Shown here: one piece after another, positions 46,166 through 54,599 of the stretch
Layout: each line of letters begins with the position of its first letter
How positions within the stretch are numbered: the first letter of the stretch is position 1
DNA from: Actinacidiphila alni
Lineage (GTDB): Bacteria > Actinomycetota > Actinomycetes > Streptomycetales > Streptomycetaceae
Direction of reading: 5' to 3'
Length of the DNA stretch: 64,000 nucleotides
NCBI RefSeq assembly: GCF_900112845.1
Contig: NZ_FONG01000009.1
Location: 124,001 to 188,000 of the forward strand
The notes under the pieces: generated by a model
What the model was told of the DNA's origin: nothing
The model's database searches: none
The model's input: only the letters and a program-made list of their open reading frames with translations
Made by a program: the position numbers and the translations under genes

Positions 46166-46696
46166 GTGACGAACAACACCGCCTGGACGGTCATGGAGAC
46201 CCCGATCGGGCCGCTGCTGGTGGCGGCGACCGACGAGGGTCTGGTCAATGTGGGCTTCCGGGCCGACGAGGCCGCGACACGGCGCGCGGTGGCGTCGATG
46301 GGGCGGCGACTGGGCACCGATCCTGTGGAGGACGCGGCCCGGCTGGTGCCGGTCACCGACCAGTTGGAGGCGTATTTCGCCGGTGAGCGCAAGGAGTTCG
46401 ACCTGCCGCTCGACTGGTCGCTGATCACCGGCTTCAACCGCCGGGTGCTGCGCGAGCTGGCGACCGGGGTGCCGTACGGCGCGGTCGTCGGCTATCAGGG
46501 CCTGGCCGACCGGGTGGGCGAGCCGGGCGCGGCACGGGCGGTCGGGGTCGCGATGGCCTCCAACCCGATACCCGTCGTGGTGCCGTGCCACCGGGTGGTG
46601 GAGAGCGACGGCGGCATAGGCGGCTTCGGCGGCGGCCTGGAGATCAAGCGGATTCTGCTGGCCCTGGAAGGTGTGCTGCCCGCGCCGCTGTTCTGA
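46166..46696 (+). CDS. ogt: Methylated-DNA-protein-cysteine methyltransferase
   Basis: Directly reverses O6-alkylguanine by transferring the alkyl group to its own cysteine. The 176-aa protein has the active-site PCHRVV (preceded by NPIPVV), the helix-turn-helix LITGFNRRVLRELATGVPYGAVVGYQGLA with its Tyr/Arg finger, and the closing GFGGGLEIKRILLALEG. GTG 46166 is preferred over TTG 46136, because the latter lies inside the promoter motif. The predicted transcript is leaderless. Confidence 0.93.
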   Translation: MTNNTAWTVMETPIGPLLVAATDEGLVNVGFRADEAATRRAVASMGRRLGTDPVEDAARLVPVTDQLEAYFAGERKEFDLPLDWSLITGFNRRVLRELATGVPYGAVVGYQGLADRVGEPGAARAVGVAMASNPIPVVVPCHRVVESDGGIGGFGGGLEIKRILLALEGVLPAPLF

Positions 46697-46866
46697 CCCG
46701 GCCCCGAGCACCACCGGCCTCGGCGCCCGCGCCCGCGGCTGCGCTCAGGCCGTGTCATCGCCTGCCACCGGCGGCTGCCCCTGACGGCACGTCACCCCCC
46801 GCCCGCGCCGCGGCACTTCCGTACGCCCCGCTCGCCGTGCGCAGCACCCCTTTCTTGTCGGATCCA

Positions 46867-46895
46867 TTGACAGGGACGCCTCACCTCCCCAGGAT
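46867..46895 (+). promoter_or_regulatory. Sigma-70-type promoter candidate of the fucosidase gene
   Basis: TTGACA (46867-46872), 17 bases, then CAGGAT (46890-46895). The -35 is a perfect consensus. Transcription would begin at about 46902, giving a leader of about 85 bases. Confidence 0.55.
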
Positions 46896-46986
46896 CAGTC
46901 ATCGGATGTATTCCTTCGCGGACCATCGCGGAGCTTCGCTGAGCATCTCCGGATGAGCCGCTCCACACAGGATGCAGGGAGGGCGC

Positions 46987-49344
46987 ATGTCCCCGACGCA
47001 GGGGTTCCCCCGTCGCCAGGTGCTCGTGTTGGCGGCCGGCGCCGCCGTGGCGAGCAGTGCCATCGTCACCGGAAGCGCGGCAGCCGATACTGCCGACACC
47101 AGCACGTCAGCGCACCGTTCCGATACGTGGGGCAGCGTTCCCGGCGCCGTTCCCGTCCCCCTCGACGCCTGGTTCGACAACGACGGCATCGACACCGCCG
47201 CCGCCCGGGGCGGGAATTTCGACGGTTCCGGCTACTCCTTCCCCGGCGAGGAACTTCCCGCCGGACCGACAGTCATCGGAGGGGTGGACTTCCTCTTCCC
47301 CTCCTCCGCTGCCGGGGCGAAGAACAACATCGTGGCGAACGGCCAGCGTCTCGACCTGCCGCCGGGCCGCTATCTGTCCGCCTCCTTCCTCGTCTCGTGC
47401 AGTTACGGCGCCGCCTCCGGCACCGCGACCGTGCACTACGCCGACGGCAGCACCTCCAGCGCGCCGCTCGGCGGCTCCGACTGGTATTCCGGCGGCGGCG
47501 AACTCACCGCGTCCTTCCGCTACTCGCCGACCGGCACCGACGCCCACCCGGTCGCGATCGGCATCAGCGACCTGTGGACGGACCCGGCCCGCGACGCCGT
47601 CGCCGTCACGCTGCCCGTCACCGGCCCGGCCACCGAAGGCACCTCCGCGCTGCACGTCTTCGCCCTGTCGCTGCAACCGGCCGCCGCCGGGCGGGCGTTG
47701 CTGCTGCGCTCGGCGGCCTCCACCAATTCCCTGACCGGGCCGCGCGGCACGCAGAGCATCGAGGCGACCGTGCTCAACGCGGGCACCGCGTGGATCACCC
47801 CGGCCGACGCCGTATCGGTCGACGTGTCCGTGCCCGGCGCCCGTACCCTCGCGCCGGCCGCGATCCCGGTGCTCGGCCCGGGCGAGCAGGCCCGGCTGCG
47901 GATCGGCATCCGCAACACCGCGGGCACCGCGGCGGGCACGGCCGCCACCGGCACCGTCCGGGTCGCGGGCCGCGGCGGCACCGCCTCGGCCCGCAGCACC
48001 CCGCTGGTCCTCGGCACCCCCGACTACCGGCCCACCGACGCCTCGCTGAGCACCCATCAGGCGCCGTACTGGTTCAGCGACGCCAAATTCGGCATCTTCA
48101 TCCACTGGGGCGTCTACTCGGTGCCCGCCTGGTCACCGGTCGGCGGGTCGTACGCCGAGTGGTACTGGAATTCGATGCAGGGCACCGACGACCCGGTGCA
48201 CGCCTACCACGCGCGGACCTACGGCGAGGACTTCGCGTACGACGACTTCATCCCGCTGTTCACCGCGAGCCGCTTCGACCCGCGTTCCTGGGTGGAGCTG
48301 TTCCAGGAAGCCGGCGCCGAGTACTACGTGCTGACCTCCAAGCACCACGAGGGCTTCGCGCTGTGGGACACCAAGGTCTCCGACCGCAACGCGGTACGGA
48401 TGGGCCCGCACCGCGACCTGGTCGGCGACCTCTTCGCGGCCTCCCGCCGCTGGACCCCGCAACTGCGCAACGGGCTGTACTTCTCGATGCCGGAGTGGTT
48501 CAACCCCGACAGCCCGTGGATGGGGCACGCGCCCCGCAATCCGTACACGCTGGAGCCCGTGCCGTACACCGGCTACACCGCGGGCAAGGACTTCGTGAAG
48601 GACTACCAGGCGCCGCAGATGCGGGAGTTGATCCACGGCTACGACCCGGACGTCATCTGGTGCGACATCGGCGGGGCCAACGACTGCGAGCACGTGCTCG
48701 CCGACTACTTCAACAACGCCAAGAACCGCGGCCGTCCGAAGGACGTCACGGTCAACGACCGCTCGGGGATCGCGCCGCACGACTTCACCACCCCGGAATA
48801 CACCACCTACAACTCCACGGTGGTGGCCAAGTGGGAGGCCAGTCGCGGCCTCGACCCGCACAGCTACGGCTACAACAGCGCGACCCCCGACGACCGTTAC
48901 ATGACGGCCGAGGAGGTGGTGCGGAGCCTGGTCGACATCGTCAGCAAGAACGGCAATTTCCTGCTCGACATCGGCCCCAAGGCCGACGGTACGATCCCGG
49001 CGATCATGCAGCAGCGGCTGCGCGAGACCGGGGCCTGGCTGAAGGTCAACGGCGAGTCGGTGTACGGCACCACCTACTGGGCGCCGATGGCGCAACTCGG
49101 TGACCTGCGGTTCAGCGTCAGGCAGGGCAGGGCGTTCTACATCTCCTCGCTCGCCGAGCCCGGCAGCACGCTCACCGTCCAGGCACCGGTGCCGGTCCGC
49201 AAGGGCGACCGGGTGACGATGCTCGGTCACGACCGGCCACTGGACTGGGACTTCGACGGCGGCACGCTGACCGTACGGGTGCCGGCGGCGGCGCGGGCGA
49301 AGGGCCGCTACGCCTGGGTGTTCAAGATCGACTGGACGCGGTGA
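46987..49344 (+). CDS. Secreted alpha-L-fucosidase, GH29
   Basis: A modular exported enzyme of 785 aa. A Tat-like signal (FPRRQVLVLAAGAAVA, to about residue 37) is followed by a beta-rich accessory domain (about 50-230), an NEW3-like Ig domain (about 235-330: SIEATVLNAGTAW) and the GH29 catalytic barrel (about 350-680: FSDAKFGIFIHWG, YYVLTSKHHEGFALW). The nucleophile candidate is Asp560 in VIWCDIGGAND; the barrel ends NGNFLLDIGPKADG. A small C-terminal beta domain closes it. It releases terminal fucose from glycans outside the cell. GGAGGGCGC precedes ATG 46987; an ATG five codons earlier is less likely. Confidence 0.92.
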   Translation: MSPTQGFPRRQVLVLAAGAAVASSAIVTGSAAADTADTSTSAHRSDTWGSVPGAVPVPLDAWFDNDGIDTAAARGGNFDGSGYSFPGEELPAGPTVIGGVDFLFPSSAAGAKNNIVANGQRLDLPPGRYLSASFLVSCSYGAASGTATVHYADGSTSSAPLGGSDWYSGGGELTASFRYSPTGTDAHPVAIGISDLWTDPARDAVAVTLPVTGPATEGTSALHVFALSLQPAAAGRALLLRSAASTNSLTGPRGTQSIEATVLNAGTAWITPADAVSVDVSVPGARTLAPAAIPVLGPGEQARLRIGIRNTAGTAAGTAATGTVRVAGRGGTASARSTPLVLGTPDYRPTDASLSTHQAPYWFSDAKFGIFIHWGVYSVPAWSPVGGSYAEWYWNSMQGTDDPVHAYHARTYGEDFAYDDFIPLFTASRFDPRSWVELFQEAGAEYYVLTSKHHEGFALWDTKVSDRNAVRMGPHRDLVGDLFAASRRWTPQLRNGLYFSMPEWFNPDSPWMGHAPRNPYTLEPVPYTGYTAGKDFVKDYQAPQMRELIHGYDPDVIWCDIGGANDCEHVLADYFNNAKNRGRPKDVTVNDRSGIAPHDFTTPEYTTYNSTVVAKWEASRGLDPHSYGYNSATPDDRYMTAEEVVRSLVDIVSKNGNFLLDIGPKADGTIPAIMQQRLRETGAWLKVNGESVYGTTYWAPMAQLGDLRFSVRQGRAFYISSLAEPGSTLTVQAPVPVRKGDRVTMLGHDRPLDWDFDGGTLTVRVPAAARAKGRYAWVFKIDWTR

Positions 49345-49380
49345 GCCGGGACTCACCGCGTGGCCGGCCGCCGATGGGGC

Positions 49381-50307
49381 TCACTCCTCGGACGAGCGCG
49401 GGTCCGGGATCTGCAGCGGCCCGGTCTGCTTCCGGTCGAGGGCGGGCGGTTCCTCGGGGGCGGCCTCCACCGCCGACTGGGTTTCCGGGGCGGCGAGTTC
49501 GTCGGTGGCCGGGGTCTTCGACCCGTCCGCCTTCGCCTCCTGCGCCGGCGGGTCGCCCCGCGCGGCGGCCCGGTCGAAGAAGCGCAGCATCTCCACGGGG
49601 AAGGGCATGACGAGGGTCGAGTTCTTCTCCGCCGCGACCTCCACCACGGTCTGGAGCAGCCGCAGTTGAAGGGCCGACGGATTGGCGTCCATGGTCCTGG
49701 CCGCCTCCGACAGCTTCTGCGACGCCTGGAGTTCGCCGTCCGCGGTGATGATCCGGGCCCGGCGTTCCCTGTCGGCCTCGGCCTGCCGGGCCATCGACCG
49801 CTTCATGGACTCCGGCAGCGCCACGTCCTTGATCTCGACCCGGTCGATGTGCACGCCCCAGCCGGTGGCGGGCGTGGACAGCATCAACTCAAGGCCCTCG
49901 TGCAGGCGTTCACGCCCGGACAGCAGGTCGTCCAGTTCACTCTTGCCGATGATGGAGCGCAGCGACGTCTGGGCGACCTGGAGCATGGCGAATTCGTAGT
50001 TCTGCACATCGACGGTGGCCCGGATCGGGTCGACGACGCGGAAGTAGAGCACGGCGTCGACCCGTACCGACACATTGTCCCGCGTGATGCCGTCCTGGGA
50101 CGGCACCGGCAGCGTGACGACCTGCATATTGACCTTGGTCATCCGGTCGACGAAGGGCACCAGCATGCGCGGTCCCGGCTCCTTCGGCAGCGAACTGACC
50201 CGGCCGAAGCGGTAGATCACCCCGCGTTCGTACTGCTTGACCACGCGGAAGCTGCTGAACAGGCCGAGGACGGCGGCGATCGCGAGGATGACCCACAGCG
50301 CTGCCAT
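49381..50307 (-). CDS. SPFH/stomatin-like (slipin) membrane protein
   Basis: A 308-aa protein with one N-terminal membrane anchor (LWVILAIAAVLGLF), a complete SPFH/band-7 domain (FRVVKQYERGVIYRFGR to RIITADGELQASQKLSEAA), and a disordered Pro/Glu/Ala tail of about 55 residues. Slipins form large membrane microdomain scaffolds, often with an NfeD protease-like partner; none is next to it here. It lies four bases or so after the TPR gene in the same direction, so cotranscription is likely. Confidence 0.9.
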   Translation of the reverse strand: MAALWVILAIAAVLGLFSSFRVVKQYERGVIYRFGRVSSLPKEPGPRMLVPFVDRMTKVNMQVVTLPVPSQDGITRDNVSVRVDAVLYFRVVDPIRATVDVQNYEFAMLQVAQTSLRSIIGKSELDDLLSGRERLHEGLELMLSTPATGWGVHIDRVEIKDVALPESMKRSMARQAEADRERRARIITADGELQASQKLSEAARTMDANPSALQLRLLQTVVEVAAEKNSTLVMPFPVEMLRFFDRAAARGDPPAQEAKADGSKTPATDELAAPETQSAVEAAPEEPPALDRKQTGPLQIPDPRSSEE

Positions 50308-50312
50308 GGCTG

Positions 50313-50768
50313 TCAGCCGGCGTCGTCGGAGAAGCCGAAGGTGCCGGGGGTGCCCGGGCCGGTGCCGCCGGACGCGTCGGGCGAGTCGCCGAAGCGGGCC
50401 GCGGCCAGGTAGTCGGGGCGCGGGTCAAGGGCGGCGGCCAGCCGGAAGTGCCGCTGGGCCTCCTCCGCGCGGTTGGCGCGCTGGAGGGTGCGGGCCAGCG
50501 CGAAGTGCGCGAAGGCGTTGTCGGGCTCGCGCTCCAGCACTATCTGGAATTCGAGCTCCGCGGGCCGCAGTTGGGCCGCGGCGAAGAAGGCGCGGGCGCG
50601 CAGCAGCCGGGCCGCGGTGTTCTCCGGATGGGCGGAGATCACCGGGTCGAGGAGCTGGACGGCGCCGCGCGGGTCGCGCGCCTCCAGCAGCTGCTCCGCG
50701 GCGCGGAAGTCGATGACGTGCGTCTCTGGGGTCCGCTCGTGCAAGGCCGCCTCCCTGAATTCGGGCAC
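50313..50768 (-). CDS. Tetratricopeptide-repeat protein
   Basis: A 151-aa protein with about three TPR units (AEQLLEARDPRGAVQLLDPVISAHPEN; AARLLRARAFFAAAQLRPAELEFQIVL; AFAHFALARTLQRANRAEEAQRHFRLA), and so probably a protein-interaction scaffold. The C-terminal 30 residues are Gly/Thr-rich. The GTG at 50768 (VPEFREAAL) is preferred to the upstream start at 50822 because the added residues are variable and unlike the fold. It is located directly upstream of the SPFH gene. Confidence 0.82.
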   Translation of the reverse strand: MPEFREAALHERTPETHVIDFRAAEQLLEARDPRGAVQLLDPVISAHPENTAARLLRARAFFAAAQLRPAELEFQIVLEREPDNAFAHFALARTLQRANRAEEAQRHFRLAAALDPRPDYLAAARFGDSPDASGGTGPGTPGTFGFSDDAG

Positions 50769-50851
50769 GGGTGACGACTGATCGTCTGGTCTGACATACC
50801 CAACGTCGCCGACGGCAACCACATTCCCCGGGCGGGCGCGGCCCCCGGCCG

Positions 50852-51550
50852 TCAGACCTGCGGCGACGCGTCCCCGGCCGGCCCGGCCGCTCTGTCGTCG
50901 GCCTGCGTCGCGTCGGCCTTCGTGTCGTCGGCCTTCGTGTGGTCGGCCTTCTTGTCGTCGGCGAGCGCGCGCAGCCGCTGCCAGGCCGCGCGGACCTGCG
51001 GTTCCAGCTTCTCGATCGGGCCGTCGTTGTCGATCACGATGTCGGCGACGGCCAGGCGCTGCTCGCGGGTGGCCTGGGCGGCCATCCGGGCCCTGGCCTC
51101 GTCCTCGCTCATGCCGCGCTGCCGGACCAGCCGGTCGACCCGGGTGTCCGTGCCGGCGTCCACGACGATCACCAGGTCGTAGAAGGGTGCCAGCTCGTTC
51201 TCGGTGAGCAGGGGTACGTCGTTGACGACGATGTCGTCGGGGCCCGCCGTGGCGCGCAACTCCGCGGAGCGGTGGCCGACGAGCGGGTGCACGATCGCGT
51301 TCAGCGCCTTGCGGCGCTCCTCGTCGGCGAAGACGATCGCGCCCAGCTTGGGGCGGTCCAGGGTCCCGTCCGCCGCGAGCACGTCCGCGCCGAATTCGGC
51401 CACCACCGCGGCCAGCCCTTCGGTGCCCGGCTCGACCACCTCGCGTGCGATCCGGTCGGAGTCGATCAGGATCGCCCCGTACTCCACCAACAGCCCGGCG
51501 ACCGCGCTCTTCCCGGCCCCGATCCCCCCGGTCAGCCCCACATTCAGCAT
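50852..51550 (-). CDS. coaE: Dephospho-CoA kinase
   Basis: Final step of coenzyme A synthesis (3'-phosphorylation of dephospho-CoA). The P-loop is [18 protein letters not shown] at the N-terminus, with the CoA-domain markers [27 protein letters not shown] and [12 protein letters not shown]. The family core is about 200 residues; this protein (232 aa) has an extra hydrophilic tail of about 35 residues with KADxTKAD-like repeats. TAAGGT sits six bases before the ATG, predicting a leaderless mRNA. Confidence 0.95.
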   Translation of the reverse strand: MLNVGLTGGIGAGKSAVAGLLVEYGAILIDSDRIAREVVEPGTEGLAAVVAEFGADVLAADGTLDRPKLGAIVFADEERRKALNAIVHPLVGHRSAELRATAGPDDIVVNDVPLLTENELAPFYDLVIVVDAGTDTRVDRLVRQRGMSEDEARARMAAQATREQRLAVADIVIDNDGPIEKLEPQVRAAWQRLRALADDKKADHTKADDTKADATQADDRAAGPAGDASPQV

Positions 51551-51623
51551 GCCCCCACCTTACGTGCCGGGCTCGCGCGGCTGCCGGTCACGCCTGCACC
51601 GACAGCTGAGCGCGCTCGTACGT

Positions 51624-51656
51624 CCGTATCCGCGTCCGCACGGGACGCGGATACGG
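51624..51656 (-). terminator. Terminator after the PAC2-family gene
   Basis: A perfect 14-base stem (51624-51637 with 51643-51656) with a five-base loop, just downstream of the PAC2 gene and upstream of coaE. Confidence 0.7.
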
Positions 51657-51698
51657 CGTGACCAGGCCGCGACGGCCGGGCGTGCGCGCCGCAGGCGG

Positions 51699-52628
51699 TC
51701 AGTCGTCCTCGCGGTCGGCGAGGAAGCGTTCGAACTCGGCGGCCAGGTCGTCGGCGGAGGGCAGGTCGACGGGTTCGGCGATCAGGCTCTCGCGGGACTG
51801 GGAGCCGGCCACCGCGTCGTACTGGTTCTCCAGACCGCGGACGACCGAGACGAGTTCGCCGTCGCCCTCGGCGACCTGGCGGTCGATCTCGACGCGGACG
51901 GTGTGGGCCTCATTGCGCAGCGCGTGCGCGACCTCCGGGAGGACCAGGCCGGTGGCGGCGGTGATCGTCTCCAGTACGGCGAGGGCCGCGTCCGGGTACG
52001 GGGAACGCGCCAGGTAGTGCGGCACGTGGGCGGCGACGCCCAGCACGTCACGGCCGGCCTCGGCGAGCCGCAGCTCGATCAGGGAGGCGGCGCTGCCCGG
52101 CACCTGGGCCTCGTCGAACCAGGCGCGGTGGCCGGGCATCAGGTCCACCCGGTTGCCGTGCGGGGTGAGGCCGACCGGGCGGGTGTGCGGCACGCCCATC
52201 GGGATGCCGTGGAAGTTGATGGCCAGGCGCACCCCGAGCCGCTCGATGACCTGGAGCACCGCGGTGGCGAACCGCTCCCACTCCACGTCCGGCTCGGAGC
52301 CGGTGAGCAGCAGGAAGGGGGTGCCGGTGGTGTCCCGCAGCAGATAGAGGTCGATCTCCGGCGCCTCGTAGGACGTCCAGTGATCGCGTTCGAAGGTCAT
52401 CAGGGGGCGGCGGGCGCGGTAGTCCACCAGTCGGTCGGCGTCGAAGCGCGCGATGAGCTGGTTGTCCAGCCGGTCCAGCAACTGCGCGCTGATCTGCTCG
52501 CCGGTCTCACCGGCGTCCATGTACCCCTCGAAGTGGTACAGCAGGACGGGCCCTGCGTCTCCGACCGCTGCGTCGACGGCCTCGGCCCCGCCCGGCACGT
52601 ACTCGTACAGCCCTTGCGGATCCAGCAC
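51699..52628 (-). CDS. PAC2-family protein
   Basis: A 309-aa soluble protein of the PAC2 fold, related to eukaryotic and archaeal proteasome-assembly chaperones and common in actinobacteria; its bacterial role is not established. Motifs: [23 protein letters not shown] at the N-terminus, [24 protein letters not shown] in the middle, and [23 protein letters not shown] 52628 ([10 protein letters not shown]) is chosen since GAGGAGGACG lies upstream and the upstream extension to 52682 is Arg-rich and unlike the family. Confidence 0.85.
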   Translation of the reverse strand: MLDPQGLYEYVPGGAEAVDAAVGDAGPVLLYHFEGYMDAGETGEQISAQLLDRLDNQLIARFDADRLVDYRARRPLMTFERDHWTSYEAPEIDLYLLRDTTGTPFLLLTGSEPDVEWERFATAVLQVIERLGVRLAINFHGIPMGVPHTRPVGLTPHGNRVDLMPGHRAWFDEAQVPGSAASLIELRLAEAGRDVLGVAAHVPHYLARSPYPDAALAVLETITAATGLVLPEVAHALRNEAHTVRVEIDRQVAEGDGELVSVVRGLENQYDAVAGSQSRESLIAEPVDLPSADDLAAEFERFLADREDD

Positions 52629-52707
52629 GATGATCGTCCTCCTCGCTCTCTCCCCCCTCAACGAACGAGATCCCCCCGCCATTCCCCCACCCGCCGGGGT
52701 AAGGGGG

Positions 52708-52729
52708 GTCCGGGGGCTTGCCCCCGGAC
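52708..52729. repeat. Short GC palindrome (possible dispersed element)
   Basis: GTCCGGGGGC, two bases, and its exact complement. It lies in the rpsA-PAC2 gap just right of the PAC2 start. Such C/G-run palindromes recur in streptomycete intergenic regions; it may also form a hairpin in rpsA read-through RNA. Confidence 0.45.
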
Positions 52730-52742
52730 GTACTCCTACGGA

Positions 52743-52787
52743 AAAGGGCCTGGCCCGCGCCCCGGAGGGGTGCGGGCCAGGCCCTTT
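52743..52787 (-). terminator. rpsA terminator
   Basis: A perfect 16-base stem (52743-52758 with 52772-52787), continuing into a G-T and four GC pairs around a GGA loop. On the minus strand it ends in a short T run, unusually close to a textbook intrinsic terminator for this genome. Confidence 0.85.
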
Positions 52788-52811
52788 GTGGCTATGCCAG
52801 CGGCCGGCGAA

Positions 52812-54317
52812 TCAGCTCTGACCGCCCGCGAGCTTCTCGCGCAGAGCGGCGAGGGCCTCGTCGGAGGCGAGGGCGCCGGAGGTGTCGTCCGACTCCGAGG
52901 AGTAGGAGCCACCGCTGACACCCGCACCGCCGGACGCGGCGGGCGCGGCGTTGCCGGCCTCGGCAGCGGCCTGCTCGTCGGCCTCGCGGGACTTGATGAC
53001 CTGCGCCTGGTGCTGCTCGAAGCGGGTCTGGGCCGTGGCGTACTGGCCCTCCCACTCCTCGCGCTGCTTCTCGTAGCCCTCGAGCCAGTCGTTGGTCTCG
53101 GGGTCGAAGCCCTCGGGGTAGATGTAGTTGCCCTGGTCGTCGTACGACGCGGCCATGCCGTAGAGCGTCGGGTCGAACTCGACCGAGGCCGGGTCGGCGC
53201 CGAAGGACTCGTTGGCCTGCTTGAGCGACAGCGAGATGCGGCGACGCTCGAGGTCGATGTCGATGACCTTGACGAAGATCTCGTCGTTGACCTGGACGAC
53301 CTGCTCCGGGATCTCCACGTGGCGCTCGGCCAGCTCGGAGATGTGCACCAGACCCTCGATGCCCTCGTCCACGCGGACGAACGCACCGAACGGAACGAGC
53401 TTGGTGACCTTGCCGGGCACGACCTGCCCGATCTGGTGGGTCCGGGCGAACTGCTGCCACGGGTCTTCCTGGGTCGCCTTCAGCGACAGGGAGACGCGCT
53501 CGCGGTCCATGTCCACGTCGAGGACCTCGACGGTGACTTCCTGACCGACCTCGACGACCTCGGACGGGTGGTCGATGTGCTTCCAGGACAGCTCGGAGAC
53601 GTGCACGAGGCCGTCGACACCGCCGAGGTCCACGAACGCACCGAAGTTGACGATCGAGGAGACGACGCCGGAGCGCACCTGGCCCTTCTGCAGGGTGGTG
53701 AGGAAGGTCTGGCGGACCTCGCTCTGGGTCTGCTCCAGCCAGGCGCGGCGGGACAGGACCACATTGTTGCGGTTCTTGTCCAGCTCGATGATCTTGGCTT
53801 CGAGCTCCTTGCCCACGTAGGGCTGGAGGTCGCGGACGCGGCGCATCTCGACGAGCGAGGCCGGCAGGAAGCCACGGAGGCCGATGTCGAGGATGAGACC
53901 ACCCTTGACGACCTCGATGACCGTACCGGTGACGATGCCGTCCTCTTCCTTGATCTTCTCGATGGTGCCCCAGGCACGCTCGTACTGAGCGCGCTTCTTC
54001 GAGAGGATCAGGCGGCCTTCCTTGTCCTCCTTCTGGAGAACCAGGGCCTCGATCTCATCGCCGACGGCGACGACCTCGTTGGGGTCGACGTCGTGCTTGA
54101 TGGAGAGTTCGCGGGAGGGGATGACACCTTCGGTCTTGTAACCGATGTCGAGCAGGACCTCGTCCCGGTCGACCTTCACGATGACGCCGTCGACGATGTC
54201 GCCGTCGTTGAAGTACTTGATCGTCTCGTCGATCGCGGCGAGGAAGGCTTCCTCGTTGCCGATGTCGTTGACCGCCACCTGCGGGGTGGTGCGAGGGGCC
54301 TCGGTGCTGCTCGTCAT
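52812..54317 (-). CDS. rpsA: 30S ribosomal protein S1
   Basis: A 501-aa S1 protein that brings mRNA to the 30S subunit. Four S1/OB RNA-binding domains are visible in order, each with the G-x-V-x-x-I pattern: DIVDGVIVKVDRDEVLLDIGYKTEG, GIVTGTVIEVVKGGLILDIGLRGFLP, GQVRSGVVSSIVNFGAFVDLGGVDG and GQVVPGKVTKLVPFGAFVRVDEGIEG. They are followed by a low-complexity Glu/Gln/Ala/Ser tail of about 120 residues. A strong promoter lies 160 bases upstream, so there is a long leader where autoregulation could act. Confidence 0.97.
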   Translation of the reverse strand: MTSSTEAPRTTPQVAVNDIGNEEAFLAAIDETIKYFNDGDIVDGVIVKVDRDEVLLDIGYKTEGVIPSRELSIKHDVDPNEVVAVGDEIEALVLQKEDKEGRLILSKKRAQYERAWGTIEKIKEEDGIVTGTVIEVVKGGLILDIGLRGFLPASLVEMRRVRDLQPYVGKELEAKIIELDKNRNNVVLSRRAWLEQTQSEVRQTFLTTLQKGQVRSGVVSSIVNFGAFVDLGGVDGLVHVSELSWKHIDHPSEVVEVGQEVTVEVLDVDMDRERVSLSLKATQEDPWQQFARTHQIGQVVPGKVTKLVPFGAFVRVDEGIEGLVHISELAERHVEIPEQVVQVNDEIFVKVIDIDLERRRISLSLKQANESFGADPASVEFDPTLYGMAASYDDQGNYIYPEGFDPETNDWLEGYEKQREEWEGQYATAQTRFEQHQAQVIKSREADEQAAAEAGNAAPAASGGAGVSGGSYSSESDDTSGALASDEALAALREKLAGGQS

Positions 54318-54480
54318 TAGGGAAAGGACTCCGGTACGGACAGTAAGTCGTAGGTACTGCTACGCCGTGAACCCTTTTCGCTCCTGCCGAATTCCGGACA
54401 GCCCGAGGCCGAGAGGTATGCAACAGATTCCGAGCGCAGCCTGCTCTGTCTGAGGCGCGCAGGCTCGCAGCGCAACTTGT
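54318..54480 (-). promoter_or_regulatory. rpsA 5' leader of about 157 nt
   Basis: This is the stretch between the predicted rpsA transcription start (about 54474) and its ATG. It contains short inverted repeats (CGTAG-N6-CTACG near 54349-54364; AGCCTG...CAGGCT near 54440-54470) that could form stems. S1 is known to control its own translation in other bacteria, but no conserved element could be recognised here. Confidence 0.4.
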
Positions 54481-54509
54481 AGCATACGGGGGCAGCCGGG
54501 CACGGTCAA
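54481..54509 (-). promoter_or_regulatory. Principal-sigma-type promoter of rpsA
   Basis: On the minus strand TTGACC (54509-54504), exactly 17 bases, then TATGCT (54486-54481). This is the best match to the vegetative promoter consensus seen in the window. Confidence 0.75.
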
Positions 54510-54599
54510 CGCACGAAGAGCCCACCGGGCGCGTAACGGACCGAACCGGCACAAGTCACCCAGTGCCAGGTCTTCTCAGAGAGTACGACGACTGCCGCG

